A stretch of 64,000 nt of DNA from the NCBI RefSeq assembly GCF_006148925.1, contig NZ_VAWB01000001.1, positions 1,826,001 through 1,890,000 of the forward strand, in the 5' to 3' direction. Below are positions 32,856 through 42,279 of the stretch, piece after piece. Each line of letters opens with the position of its first letter. Positions within the stretch are counted from its first letter, which is position 1. Source of the DNA: Hyunsoonleella aestuarii. Its GTDB lineage: Bacteria > Bacteroidota > Bacteroidia > Flavobacteriales > Flavobacteriaceae. The position numbers and the translations under genes are program-made. The notes under the pieces were generated by a model. The model made no database searches. It had not been told where the DNA came from and saw nothing but the letters and a program-made list of their open reading frames with translations.

Positions 32856-33728
32856 ATGGAATATCATCAAGATAGATTTGAAGATTATTCATTAATGGTT
32901 TTTAAAGGTAACAAGCTATCTGCACTTTTACCTGCAAATAAAGTTGGAAATAAATTGTATTCTCATCAAGGTTTAAGTTATGGAGGGCTTATTTTAGAGT
33001 TCAATCAAAAATTTGGCTCTGTAATAGATATTTTTTATAAAATTTTAACTTTCTTAGAATTTAATGGAATTAAATTTTTACAGATAAAGGAGATACCTTT
33101 TGTTTATTTAAAAAAGCCAAGCGGAGAATTATCATTCATGGCTGATTTACTAAAAGCAAATATTGTTGAACGTTATTTGCATAGTGTTCTTTGTTCAGAC
33201 AATAAAACATTGTATTCTAAAAGTAGGTTAGAAGGCGAAAAAAGAGGCGTAAAACATGGTTTGGTTGTAAAAGAAGAAGGTGATTTTAAAACTTTTTGGA
33301 ATAATATATTAATACCAAACTTAGTAGAGAATTATAACGCAATGCCTTTACATAGCCTAAAAGAGATTACCCTGTTAAAAAAGAAATTTCCCAAAAATTT
33401 AAGACAGTTTAATGTGTTTTATGAAAACAAGATTGTCGCGGGTGCTACTATTTTTCAATCAGACGAAGTAGCAAAATTGCAATATATCTCAGGAGATAAA
33501 AATAAAAACACCTTAGGAAGCTTAGATTTTTTACAACTACATTTAATAAATAATGTGTATCCGCAAAAGAAGTATTTTGATCTAGGAACCTCTAAAGGAA
33601 ATGATGATAATACCATAAATAAAGGGTTGTTATTTTGGAAAGAAGGTTTTGGAACTGGTACCGTTACGAGCGATGTATTTATTATTGAAACTAAAAATTA
33701 TAAATTATTAGAAAATGTAATGCAATGA
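32856..33728 (+). CDS. FemAB/GNAT-like acyltransferase of the polysaccharide locus (start codon uncertain)
   Basis: From the first ATG (32856) it is 290 residues, with the GNAT_FemAB pattern: EYHQDRFEDYSLMVF, LPANKVGNKLYSHQGLSYGG, then VFYENKIVAGATIFQ and FDLGTSKGND. It probably acylates an amino sugar of the glycan. The coding signal extends at least 33 codons further upstream: the frame from 32742 reads SIKKYSPEHKGLWDNFVSEA and NSTFLFYRDFMEYH, a conserved N-terminal pattern of this family, but contains no ATG, GTG or TTG. The true start may be a non-standard codon such as ATA or ATC near 32751-32757, or the start was lost. The stop overlaps the aminotransferase start (ATGA). Confidence 0.8.
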   Translation: MEYHQDRFEDYSLMVFKGNKLSALLPANKVGNKLYSHQGLSYGGLILEFNQKFGSVIDIFYKILTFLEFNGIKFLQIKEIPFVYLKKPSGELSFMADLLKANIVERYLHSVLCSDNKTLYSKSRLEGEKRGVKHGLVVKEEGDFKTFWNNILIPNLVENYNAMPLHSLKEITLLKKKFPKNLRQFNVFYENKIVAGATIFQSDEVAKLQYISGDKNKNTLGSLDFLQLHLINNVYPQKKYFDLGTSKGNDDNTINKGLLFWKEGFGTGTVTSDVFIIETKNYKLLENVMQ

Positions 33729-34828
33729 TTAAGTTTTTAGATTTAAAAATAATAAACCAGCATTATGAAGAGCAATTAAAAAAGGCTTTTAGAAATTTTT
33801 TAGATGAAGGCTACTATATTTTAGGAAGTCAAGTAATACAATTTGAAAATAAATTTGCAGATTTTTGCGGTGTAAATCATTGTATTGGTGTTAGTAATGG
33901 GCTTGATGCGTTAACCTTAATATTTAAGTCCTACATAAGGTTGGGGAAATTAAAAAAAGGAGATCAAGTAATAGTAGCGGCTAATACATATATAGCCTCT
34001 ATTTTGGCAATAATTAATGCAGGACTAGAACCAGTTTTGGTAGAGCCAAATGAGGATACCTTTAATATTGATCCATTAGAAATAACCAAGAAAATTTCAG
34101 ATAAAACAAAAGCTATTTTAGCTGTACATTTATATGGCATGCTTGCCGATATGAAAGGTATATTGGAAATATCGAGAAAGTATGATTTATTGGTTATAGA
34201 GGATGCTGCTCAGGCTCATGGTGCTCGTGATATGGATCTTGGTAGAAAAGCTGGTAATTTAGGAGACGCGGCAGCTTTTAGTTTTTACCCCACAAAAAAC
34301 CTAGGTGCTTTGGGTGATGCTGGAGCGGTAACTACTAGCGATGATTCTTTAGCTAAGATGATATACAAGTTGAGAAATTATGGTAGGTCTACTAAATTTA
34401 AGAATGATGCTTTGGGATATAATAATAGGCTTGATGAAGTTCAGGCTTCTATGCTTAACATTAAACTTCCTTATTTAGATAAAGAGAATGAAAAAAGGAG
34501 AGAGATAGCAAAAAAATACGTCAGTGAAATTAATAATAAAAAAATATTGCTGCCTTATTGGGATGGCTCCAAAAATCATGTATTTCACGTATTTGTAATT
34601 AGAACAAAGAATCGAAATGAATTAAAAGAATTTCTATTGAAAAATGGTGTTGAAACACTAATTTTTTATCCTATTCCCCCTCATAAACAGAAAGTTTTTA
34701 AAAGTTGGAATAACAAGTCATTACCAATTACCGAAAATATACACGACGAAGTTATAAGCATACCATTAAATCCCTATATAAAGAGTCGTGATGTTGAAAA
34801 AATAATTACTGCCTTAAATAATTATTAA
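33725..34828 (+). CDS. DegT/DnrJ/EryC1/StrS-family sugar aminotransferase (FdtB/QdtB-like)
   Basis: A 367-residue PLP enzyme. The PLP lysine is in FSFYPTKNLGALGDAGAV (about residue 187), with VIEDAAQAHGA upstream and NNRLDEVQASML downstream, all hallmarks of nucleotide-sugar aminotransferases. With the 3,4-ketoisomerase at 39865 it should make a dTDP-3-amino-3,6-dideoxyhexose (Fuc3N or Qui3N). It overlaps the preceding gene by 4 nt and the next by 1 nt (TAATG). Confidence 0.92.
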   Translation: MIKFLDLKIINQHYEEQLKKAFRNFLDEGYYILGSQVIQFENKFADFCGVNHCIGVSNGLDALTLIFKSYIRLGKLKKGDQVIVAANTYIASILAIINAGLEPVLVEPNEDTFNIDPLEITKKISDKTKAILAVHLYGMLADMKGILEISRKYDLLVIEDAAQAHGARDMDLGRKAGNLGDAAAFSFYPTKNLGALGDAGAVTTSDDSLAKMIYKLRNYGRSTKFKNDALGYNNRLDEVQASMLNIKLPYLDKENEKRREIAKKYVSEINNKKILLPYWDGSKNHVFHVFVIRTKNRNELKEFLLKNGVETLIFYPIPPHKQKVFKSWNNKSLPITENIHDEVISIPLNPYIKSRDVEKIITALNNY

Positions 34829-35397
34829 TGGGTTTAATAAAAAAAATTAAAGGATTGTTGTTTATAAAAGCTAGAAGACTAAAATATAGCTGGTTGTCAG
34901 ATTTGAGACCTACGGGGCATAGACCAGATTTAATATCACCAGTTCTGTTTTCCGGAAACGGGCAAATAATTATTGGAGAAAATGTTCAATTCGGCTATCA
35001 GCAATCACCTTTATTTTACTCTCATTATAGCTATCTTGAAGCTAGAGAGAAAATTTCAAGAATAGAAATAGGTAATAATGTTGTTATTAATAACAATTTT
35101 AGTGCTGTCTCAAATAGTGGTATTGAAATACAAGATAATTGTGTTATTGGAGTTAATGTTTCAATAGTGGATAGCGATTTTCATCATTTAGAGGCAGAAA
35201 AAAGAAATGATACTAACCCTCCTGCAGAACCGGTTATTATTGGTAAAAATGTGTTTATTGGAAGTAATGTAACTATTCTAAAAGGGGTTACGATAGGAAA
35301 TAATTCTGTTATAGGTTCTGGCAGTATTTTAAGCAAGTCTTTTCCAGATAATGTAATTGTGGCTGGAAATCCAGCTAAAGTCGTTAGAACATTGTAA
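34828..35397 (+). CDS. Hexapeptide-repeat (LbH) acetyltransferase
   Basis: A 189-residue left-handed beta-helix acyltransferase. Hexapeptide repeats run through IIIGENVQFGYQQ, IGNNVVINNNFSAVSNSG, NCVIGVNVSIVDSDFHH and IGKNVFIGSNVTILKGVTIGNNSVIGSGS, ending in the typical VIVAGNPAKVVR. The DSDFHH histidines are the catalytic-type residues. Being next to the aminotransferase, it is the best candidate to N-acetylate the 3-amino sugar (FdtC/QdtC-like), although many such enzymes O-acetylate glycans. Confidence 0.9.
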   Translation: MGLIKKIKGLLFIKARRLKYSWLSDLRPTGHRPDLISPVLFSGNGQIIIGENVQFGYQQSPLFYSHYSYLEAREKISRIEIGNNVVINNNFSAVSNSGIEIQDNCVIGVNVSIVDSDFHHLEAEKRNDTNPPAEPVIIGKNVFIGSNVTILKGVTIGNNSVIGSGSILSKSFPDNVIVAGNPAKVVRTL

Positions 35398-36396
35398 ATG
35401 GATATAATAATAAAATCGTTTAATAGAGCGTATTATTTAGATCGATGTTTATTCAGCATTTTTTTATTCGTTAAAAACTTTAATGGCAAAATTTTTATTC
35501 TCGATGATGGAACACCTCAAGTTTATTTAGATAAGATAAAATTAAAGTATCCAGATGTAATAATTATAAAATCAGATAATTATAAACAGAAATCTAAACT
35601 AATTGAATCTCAAAATTATGAGTTACCAGAAATAATCCCTTCTAAGCTCTGGTATGAAGTTGCTAAAATAGCTTCAGACTATTTTATTGTTCTAGAAGAT
35701 GATATTTGGTTTACAAAGCAAATTGATATTGCAAGATTAAGGCGTTATTGTGAGAAAGAGAATTTAGCTTTGCTTAAATTGTTCTGGGTTTCAAATAAAA
35801 AAGTTATTGGCGATAATGTTATTAAACAAAATGATGATTTTGTGATTTATAAAACAGGAATTAAAATTAAACAGCCAATAATCTATAAATATCTATATAC
35901 AAAGCATAACATTATTTGGCAAAAACTATTGAGAATTCATGGTTTAGTCTCAACTACCCAAGCGTTAAAGTATTATACAATTTATTCGGTAGCCGGTGCT
36001 ATTTTTAAGAAAAGTTATTTTTTGAGTATTTGGAAAAACTCTGCAAATAAGGTTAATGAAAAAGAACAAATAAAAAATGCTTTAAAGTATGTTAAGGATA
36101 ATAAAGTATATTTTGGAAGAACAAATATAGAGGTATTAAAAACAGGGTTTATGTCGTCGGCATCGTCAAAATATAATTATTCTAGATTTTCTATTCATAA
36201 TTTTAATTATGTGTTGAATAATTTTTGGCTATCAAATGATAGTTTTTTCTCCACTAATTTGGAATCGGATTTAGATGAAAATAAAATAAAAGATATTTTA
36301 AAATCAAATGATAAATCTGATACATACATAAATCAATGGCAAGATTGGGTTGGTAATTTTAAGCAAGAATTCAGAGTTATTGGTTGCGACATTTAA
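35398..36396 (+). CDS. Glycosyltransferase, GT2/GT-A-like
   Basis: A 332-residue protein that starts immediately after the previous stop. It has a GT-A core: MDIIIKSFNRAYYLDRCL, KIFILDDGTPQVYLDK, and the metal-binding acidic motif FIVLEDDIWFT. The second half (about residues 180-332) has no recognised domain. The sugar transferred is unknown. It is within the plus-strand operon and is followed directly by the second flippase. Confidence 0.8.
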   Translation: MDIIIKSFNRAYYLDRCLFSIFLFVKNFNGKIFILDDGTPQVYLDKIKLKYPDVIIIKSDNYKQKSKLIESQNYELPEIIPSKLWYEVAKIASDYFIVLEDDIWFTKQIDIARLRRYCEKENLALLKLFWVSNKKVIGDNVIKQNDDFVIYKTGIKIKQPIIYKYLYTKHNIIWQKLLRIHGLVSTTQALKYYTIYSVAGAIFKKSYFLSIWKNSANKVNEKEQIKNALKYVKDNKVYFGRTNIEVLKTGFMSSASSKYNYSRFSIHNFNYVLNNFWLSNDSFFSTNLESDLDENKIKDILKSNDKSDTYINQWQDWVGNFKQEFRVIGCDI

Positions 36397-37842
36397 ATGA
36401 ATCAAAAAAGTTTTCATAAAGTAATCTTTAAAAATACGCGTTTATTTGGGGCATCTCAAATCGTTACTATGATGGCGCGTTTATTTAGTAATAAAATTGC
36501 GGCTATTTTTTTGGGACCTACTGGTATTGGAATTATAGGATTGCTTGGAAATATATTAGGCTTAATATATAGCATTACTAATTTGGGAATTGCTTCTAGC
36601 AGTGTTCGAGAAATAGCTCTTGAAGATCAGGAATCAAACAAACTAAAATCGGGAAGAACATTACAAATTGTTTATAAGTGGACATTTGCAACAGGAATAT
36701 TAGGGTTAGTTGCTATTGTAGTTTTTTCAAAACAGATAACTCAAATTATTTTTGACGATTATTCTAAACAGTGGTGGATAATTGCACTTGGAGCCTATTT
36801 TATTTTTACCTCGGTAGCAAATATAAGATTAGCAGTATTACAAGCTAAAAAGAGCATTAATCTTATTGTAAAATATAATATTGTTAATGCAATATTGTCC
36901 TCAGTTATTACCGTGGTAGGTTATTATTATTTTGGACTCGAAGCAATAATACCAGTAATAATTACTACGGCATTATTCGCATTACTTCTCAGTCTTTATT
37001 TTACGCGTCATGTGGAAGTGCTAAGAAAACCAATTTCAATAAAACATGTTTTTAAAGAAGGACTACCCTTAGTAAAATTAGGTCTTCTATTAAGTGTAAG
37101 TGCTATTTTTGGGCAATTATGCTTTTACATTATTAGATGGTATTTAAAAACTTATTATTCTTTCGAAGTTCTTGGTGTTTACCAGGTAAGTAACACTATT
37201 TTGGTTGGCTATTTAGGGATGGTTTTTGCAACAATGTCGAACGATTTTTATCCTAGACTTTGTAATTATGAAAACAACAAAACTTATTTTGACGACTTAA
37301 TTAATGATCAAACCGAATTTGCTTTATTAATCGTAGTACCAGCTGTAATGTTATTATATTTAGTGGCGCCTTTTTTAATTGGTTTATTATATACTGCAGA
37401 ATTTTTAAGCGTATTAAGTATATTAAAAGTGGGGTTGTTTGGTATAATTTTAAAGGCTATCGTTTGGCCTATTGGATTTATATCTTTAATTAAAGGACAT
37501 AAACGACTTTTTTTAACCCAAAATTTGTTAGGTGATGCTGTAAATGTAGTGGCTTCTCTGGTTTTGTTTTATTATTTAGGATTATTAGGTTTAGGCATAG
37601 CTATGGTTATTATGTTTTTGGTTTCTGGGGTTTATAATTATTACGTTGCTCGAGTTTATTATAATTTTAAATTTAGAAAAAAGACCTTAAGGATTATTAT
37701 AATTTCAATACTACTTTCTCTTGGGGCTATGTTGGCCATACTATGGACAGATTTTAAAAACTTTAATTACCTTATAATTATTCTTTTTATTATTTCTGTA
37801 AGTTATTCTTTTATAAGTTTGAAGAAATCACTTCTTCAATAA
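36397..37842 (+). CDS. Wzx-type polysaccharide flippase 2
   Basis: A 481-residue inner-membrane protein with 12-14 helices of the polysaccharide exporter superfamily. Its N-terminus (FGASQIVTMMARLFSNKIAAIFLGPTGIGIIGLL) differs from flippase 1, so it is not a recent duplicate. It starts with ATG on the base after the previous stop. Two flippases in one locus suggest two lipid-linked products or one substrate-switched copy. Confidence 0.9.
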   Translation: MNQKSFHKVIFKNTRLFGASQIVTMMARLFSNKIAAIFLGPTGIGIIGLLGNILGLIYSITNLGIASSSVREIALEDQESNKLKSGRTLQIVYKWTFATGILGLVAIVVFSKQITQIIFDDYSKQWWIIALGAYFIFTSVANIRLAVLQAKKSINLIVKYNIVNAILSSVITVVGYYYFGLEAIIPVIITTALFALLLSLYFTRHVEVLRKPISIKHVFKEGLPLVKLGLLLSVSAIFGQLCFYIIRWYLKTYYSFEVLGVYQVSNTILVGYLGMVFATMSNDFYPRLCNYENNKTYFDDLINDQTEFALLIVVPAVMLLYLVAPFLIGLLYTAEFLSVLSILKVGLFGIILKAIVWPIGFISLIKGHKRLFLTQNLLGDAVNVVASLVLFYYLGLLGLGIAMVIMFLVSGVYNYYVARVYYNFKFRKKTLRIIIISILLSLGAMLAILWTDFKNFNYLIIILFIISVSYSFISLKKSLLQ

Positions 37843-37846
37843 ATAT

Positions 37847-38719
37847 TTATATACTCTTGAAGGTTGCTTTTAAACCTATTAGTAATAATCTTAAAAGAAG
37901 CAAAAATTGCCTAGCCTTTAAAAATTTAAATATTTCAAAATAAATTCTTTTTAGCATGATGCGGTATTCATCTTTTGAAACGTTAAGTTCGAGGATTTTT
38001 TCGAAAATTTTTAAAGTAGAAGTATGCAATTTATAAGAAAGATTATTCCTTTTTAAGAAATGTGCACTTAACGAATTATTTAGTTCTCTTTTTTCGGCAA
38101 GAACCAATGGAATATATTGAAAATTATAGTTTCTAGAAACTCTAACCCATAAATCTAAATCTTCGTAGGATAAACTTTCATCATAGCCCCCCACAGCATC
38201 AAAAACAGTTTTTTTTATCATGGAAGCTATGGAGCATATTTTTGTTGTTCTTCCTATAACCATTTTATAAATATCGCCGCTTTCTGGGTTTTCGGTGTTG
38301 TCATAATAAATTGAAAGATGGTTTCGATCTTCATCTACTAAATTTATATTGCCATATACAATCCCAATATTTTTAAATTCGTTGTCAGCAAAAGCATTAA
38401 CTAGCTCGTGAATACAATGGTTTAAAAGGATATCGTCTGCGGCTAAATCCAGAATATATTCACCTTGAACGTGTTTGTAAGCCGTATTAAATGTTTTTAT
38501 ACTACCAAGGTTTTGGGTGTTTTTTAAAAACAGAATATCCTTTCTTCCCTTAATCCACTGTTCAATTACGTTAACTGAGTTGTCGGTACTACAGTCGTCA
38601 ATTATTATAAGTTGAATGTTTGGATAGGTTTGGTTCAATATAGAATTAAGAGCATCAACAACATAGTGTTCGTGGTTATAACAAGTGCAAATAACAGTAA
38701 CTTTGGGTTTATTTACCAT
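37847..38719 (-). CDS. Family 2 glycosyltransferase
   Basis: A 290-residue GT-A glycosyltransferase with VTVICTCYNHEHYVVDALNSI, IIIDDCSTDNS, the DXD-like LDLAADDIL and the acceptor-side GGYDESLSYEDLDLWVR. It is encoded against the operon and converges on flippase 2 with only 4 nt between the stops. The sugar is unknown. Confidence 0.9.
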   Translation of the reverse strand: MVNKPKVTVICTCYNHEHYVVDALNSILNQTYPNIQLIIIDDCSTDNSVNVIEQWIKGRKDILFLKNTQNLGSIKTFNTAYKHVQGEYILDLAADDILLNHCIHELVNAFADNEFKNIGIVYGNINLVDEDRNHLSIYYDNTENPESGDIYKMVIGRTTKICSIASMIKKTVFDAVGGYDESLSYEDLDLWVRVSRNYNFQYIPLVLAEKRELNNSLSAHFLKRNNLSYKLHTSTLKIFEKILELNVSKDEYRIMLKRIYFEIFKFLKARQFLLLLRLLLIGLKATFKSI

Positions 38720-38736
38720 CGGTTAAAACTATGTTT

Positions 38737-38744
38737 TATATTTG
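38737..38744 (+). promoter_or_regulatory. -7 promoter element for the GT4 and fdtA genes
   Basis: TATATTTG is an exact TAnnTTTG match, 27 nt before the TTG start at 38772, in the gap between the divergent GT2 and GT4 genes. Confidence 0.6.
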
Positions 38745-38771
38745 TCCCTAAAGTAACCAATCAAAATAGTA

Positions 38772-39863
38772 TTGCAAAAGAAAACAACTAAAATAGCCAT
38801 TGTAGCATATAGTTTAGATCTCGGAGGATTATCTCGAGTTGTTACCAATTTATATGAGCTATTATATAGTGAAAAGGGTATTTTAGTTGAACTCTTATTA
38901 TTGGATCAGTGTGATAATCTAAATACTATAAATGAGTATAAAAATTTTAATGTTTCTTCTAAAAATAAAGGTGGATTTTTTAAAAGATTGAGAAGATACC
39001 TGGCGTTTAAAAAGTATTTAAAAAAATCAAAATTTGATTATATTATAGATCAGCGCTATCGATTAAACCCATTTTCAGAATTCATTATTTCTAAATTTAT
39101 CTACCCTAAAACAAAAATTATTTACAATATTCATAGTTCAAGAATTGAAACTTACTTGCAAAAACAGGTCTGGTTTACCAACTATTTATATAATAATGCC
39201 TTTGCTATGGTATGTTGTTCTAATGGGATTAAAAAGTCCATAGAAGCGAAATATGGATTAAATAATTTAAAGTGTATTTATAATTCTATTGGCATAAAAG
39301 ACTATGAAGAAAAGTCAATTTCACCTTTTAATTTTAAATATATTATTGCCGTTGGTAGAATAGAACCCTTAAAGCAATTTGATAGGTTAATTGAAGTCTA
39401 TTCTAAGTCGTGCTTACCTAACAATCAGATAAAATTGGTATTGGTAGGGGATGGTAGTCAAAAAGAAGATTGTGAAGTTTTGGCTAACTCATTGAAAATA
39501 TCTAATAATCTCGTATTTACGGGATCCTTGGACAATCCTAAAGCATATATTCAAAATGCATTGTTTCTAGTCTTATCTAGCAAATATGAAGGATTTCCTA
39601 TGGTGTTATTAGAAGCTATGGCTTGCTCGACCCCGGCAATTAGCTTCGATTTGTTTAGTGGGCCAAATGAAATTATAAAACCAAATGTAAATGGTATATT
39701 AGTTAAAGATCAAGATTTTGAGGCCTTATTAAAAGCAATGAATAAATTGTTTAACAACAAGGAACTATTGGATAAGTATAGTAAAAATGCTAAAAATAGT
39801 ATCATGAAATTTTCACATGAAAAAATAAAAAAGTCGTGGTTGCTATTATTAAAACAAGATTAG
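38772..39863 (+). CDS. Family 4 glycosyltransferase
   Basis: A 363-residue GT-B enzyme. The N-terminal glycine motif is SLDLGGLSRVV and the donor site is AVGRIEPLKQFDRLIEVYSK, LVGDGSQKEDCE, FTGSLDNPKAYI and SKYEGFPMVLLEAMACSTPAI. It is retaining and acts on a lipid-linked glycan at the cytosolic face. The start is TTG at 38772; no in-frame ATG precedes the first strand. fdtA follows after 1 nt. Confidence 0.92.
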   Translation: MQKKTTKIAIVAYSLDLGGLSRVVTNLYELLYSEKGILVELLLLDQCDNLNTINEYKNFNVSSKNKGGFFKRLRRYLAFKKYLKKSKFDYIIDQRYRLNPFSEFIISKFIYPKTKIIYNIHSSRIETYLQKQVWFTNYLYNNAFAMVCCSNGIKKSIEAKYGLNNLKCIYNSIGIKDYEEKSISPFNFKYIIAVGRIEPLKQFDRLIEVYSKSCLPNNQIKLVLVGDGSQKEDCEVLANSLKISNNLVFTGSLDNPKAYIQNALFLVLSSKYEGFPMVLLEAMACSTPAISFDLFSGPNEIIKPNVNGILVKDQDFEALLKAMNKLFNNKELLDKYSKNAKNSIMKFSHEKIKKSWLLLLKQD

Positions 39864-39864
39864 A

Positions 39865-40272
39865 ATGACTATAGGCAAGAAAATTAACATACCCAAAATT
39901 GAAGATTATAGAGGTAACCTCTCGGTTATAGAAAAGGAAATCTTACCATTTTCTTTTAAACGTGTGTACTATCTTTATGATGTTCCCGCAGGAGCTGAAC
40001 GTGGCGGGCATGCTCATATTGAACAAAAAGAGTTTTTAATTGCACTTTCGGGAAGTTTTGAGGTAGTTCTAAATAACATAAATGAAGAAGAAACCGTTTT
40101 GTTAAACAAACCTTTTGAGGGGTTGCTTATTAATAATGGTGTTTGGAGAGAACTAAAAAACTTTTCGTCAGGAGCAGTTTGTTTAGTCATAGCCTCAGAT
40201 ATTTTTAAAGAAGAAGATTATATTAGGGACTTTAATGATTATAGAGACAAAATAATTACTGGTAAATTGTGA
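39865..40272 (+). CDS. fdtA: dTDP-4-oxo-6-deoxyglucose 3,4-ketoisomerase (FdtA/QdtA/WxcM-like cupin)
   Basis: A 135-residue cupin. The family signature is present: IEDYRGNLSVIE, RVYYLYDVPAGAERGGHAH with catalytic His49 and His51, then EFLIALSGSFEVVLN. It moves the keto group of dTDP-4-oxo-6-deoxyglucose from C4 to C3, preparing it for the aminotransferase at 33725. FdtA and QdtA differ in the C4 stereochemistry of the product, which cannot be settled here. The last 17 nt overlap the convergent GT2 gene. Confidence 0.9.
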   Translation: MTIGKKINIPKIEDYRGNLSVIEKEILPFSFKRVYYLYDVPAGAERGGHAHIEQKEFLIALSGSFEVVLNNINEEETVLLNKPFEGLLINNGVWRELKNFSSGAVCLVIASDIFKEEDYIRDFNDYRDKIITGKL

Positions 40273-41191
40273 AGTTAAATCCTATTCTTTTTAAAAGATG
40301 CTTAGTTTTTAACAATAACTGAAGCAATTTAGGGTGTAAGTTTAGCAAAATCTTCGATTTTACTGGGATCTTAGATCTAATTTCCTTGAGTAGCATTTTT
40401 GAATTTAATATACTACCTGCCATTCTATAATGAATAGCATATTCCAATCGATAAAGATCTAAAAATTGCTTTAAACTTTTATTCGTCTGTTCTAACGTTT
40501 CAAATTTTTTAAAATCAATGAGATTTTTTTTTAGAAAACTCGTTTTTGAAAGTGTATTGGGAATTTCAAATCTGTAAATAGATGTAATTTCGTTTGAAAT
40601 GGCGACATCACTATATGCACCAATTCTGACCCACAAATCTAAATCTTGTCCGCTTGAAATATCCAAATCGAATACACCATATTTTGCAAAGATATTTTTA
40701 TGAATTGCAAGAGCAGATGTATGAGCAACCCTATGCATTAAACTAGCTTTAAAGAAATCGGGTATTATGCCTCTAAAATTGTCGGCAATAACATCACTAA
40801 AGCTATGCTTTATAATTTTTCTTTTTGTAAGTTTTGTTTGATATCTGCTGCAATACAATCCACAATTAGGGAAATCGTTAACAAGATTTTTAAGAGTTTC
40901 CAAATGGTTTGGTAACCATATATCGTCTGCATCTAAAAAAGCAATTATATTAGCTTTTGCGAGTTCAATACCTTTGTTCCTAGATGCCGATGCACCTTGA
41001 TTATTTTGATGAAATACTTTTATTCTGAGGTCTTCAAATGAATTAATTTTTAGGAGGCTTTTATCGGTAGAGCCATCATCAACAATAATAATCTCAAAAT
41101 CTGTAAATGTTTGATTCATGACACTCTTTAAAGTATCTTCTATATAATCTTCCTTATTATATAAAGGAATAACCACAGAAAAAAAAGGCAT
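40256..41191 (-). CDS. Family 2 glycosyltransferase
   Basis: A 311-residue GT-A glycosyltransferase with FFSVVIPLYNKEDYIEDTLKS, EIIIVDDGSTDKS, GASASRNKGIELAKANIIAFLDADDIW (DXD) and QDLDLWVRIG. It begins a minus-strand single gene and overlaps the end of fdtA by 17 nt. The donor sugar is unknown; it completes the set of four glycosyltransferases of the locus. Confidence 0.92.
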   Translation of the reverse strand: MPFFSVVIPLYNKEDYIEDTLKSVMNQTFTDFEIIIVDDGSTDKSLLKINSFEDLRIKVFHQNNQGASASRNKGIELAKANIIAFLDADDIWLPNHLETLKNLVNDFPNCGLYCSRYQTKLTKRKIIKHSFSDVIADNFRGIIPDFFKASLMHRVAHTSALAIHKNIFAKYGVFDLDISSGQDLDLWVRIGAYSDVAISNEITSIYRFEIPNTLSKTSFLKKNLIDFKKFETLEQTNKSLKQFLDLYRLEYAIHYRMAGSILNSKMLLKEIRSKIPVKSKILLNLHPKLLQLLLKTKHLLKRIGFNFTIYQ

Positions 41192-41326
41192 CGTTTCGAT
41201 TTTAGTGAGTAAAAATAATGCAATTAGAGGACAAATACGAATTGGTTAAACTCTATATGAACTGGATAAGCGATTAACGAATTAAATAGAACAATTTTTG
41301 CTTAACTTTATATTAAAATTTCTACT

Positions 41327-41842
41327 ATGAAGGTATATCAAATTCTAATGCTATTACTTTTTGTTTCTTGTGCTCCAATTTATGTGAATTACGATTTTGA
41401 AAAAAGTACAGATTTTTCAAAGTTTAAAACTTATAACTATTATGGAGATATGCAAACGGGTTTAAGTGCATTGGATACTAAACGGTTGTTGGATGTGTTA
41501 GATTTAAAAATGGCACAAAAAGGGTTTTCGTTATCAGATAAACCAGATTTTTACATCGATATAAAAAGCAGCGAGTTTCAAGCAGCGCAACGAAATACCG
41601 TTGGAGTAGGAGTTGGCGGTGGAGGAAGAAATGTTGGCGGCGGAATTTCAATAGGTTTACCAATAGGTCAAGCTAATGTTAACCGACAAATTATTTTCGA
41701 ATTCGTGGATGAAGAAGGTATTGGTTTATTTTGGCAAGCAATAAGTGAATCGAGTTTTAATCCTAATGCGACACCAGAAAAAAGGGAGGCACGATTTACA
41801 GCAATTGTAGATAAAATTTTGGTTAAGTATCCACCTAAATAA
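41327..41842 (+). CDS. DUF4136-family lipoprotein
   Basis: A 171-residue lipoprotein (lipobox LFVSC, Cys15). DUF4136 pattern: YVNYDFEKSTDFSKFKTYNYYG, the IKSSEF strand, a glycine-rich loop (GVGVGGGGRNVGGGISIG) and the FWQAISESSFNP close with PEKREARFTAIVDKIL. The family is common in the Bacteroidota outer membrane and has no known function. It lies alone, 135 nt downstream of the divergent GT2 start. Confidence 0.85.
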   Translation: MKVYQILMLLLFVSCAPIYVNYDFEKSTDFSKFKTYNYYGDMQTGLSALDTKRLLDVLDLKMAQKGFSLSDKPDFYIDIKSSEFQAAQRNTVGVGVGGGGRNVGGGISIGLPIGQANVNRQIIFEFVDEEGIGLFWQAISESSFNPNATPEKREARFTAIVDKILVKYPPK

Positions 41843-42279
41843 TTATGATGTCTAAATAGTACTTTTAGTTTGATTCAGAACAATAGTGAAGAATTTAATA
41901 TTTTAATTATCAAAATGTTGGCTTTATGTAGATTCTTCATTTACCATCTAAGAGGTGATTTTATAACTCATTGTAAAATTATTCACTAATTAAATATTAA
42001 AAATTCTTCTTAAAGCCGTCATGAAGCTATATTTAATAGCTGTCAAAAGCATATAAATTTAAAAACTAAAACACTAATTATTACCAGTATTAAATAAAAC
42101 AATACCGATTTTTTCCATTGATTGTAAGCAGTAAATTAGGGAACAAATAAGTTTATAGTGTTATATAAATATCGCTCTTTATTGGCAAAATTGTTTAAAG
42201 ATAAATAATAATCAAATTTATATTTTATTAACTTTTTGTTGTTTTAGTGTATATTTATTTTGAACTATAAAATTACAAA
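41843..42279. other. 437-nt gap with no recognisable gene
   Basis: AT-rich sequence with no open frame worth noting, no strong hairpin and no repeat copy of the other elements. A -7-like TATATTTA at 42250-42257 is the only signal seen. Confidence 0.6.
42250..42257 (+). promoter_or_regulatory. Possible -7 element for the DoxX-like gene
   Basis: TATATTTA, 22 nt before the ATG at 42280, matches TAnnTTTG at all but the last base. Confidence 0.35.
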
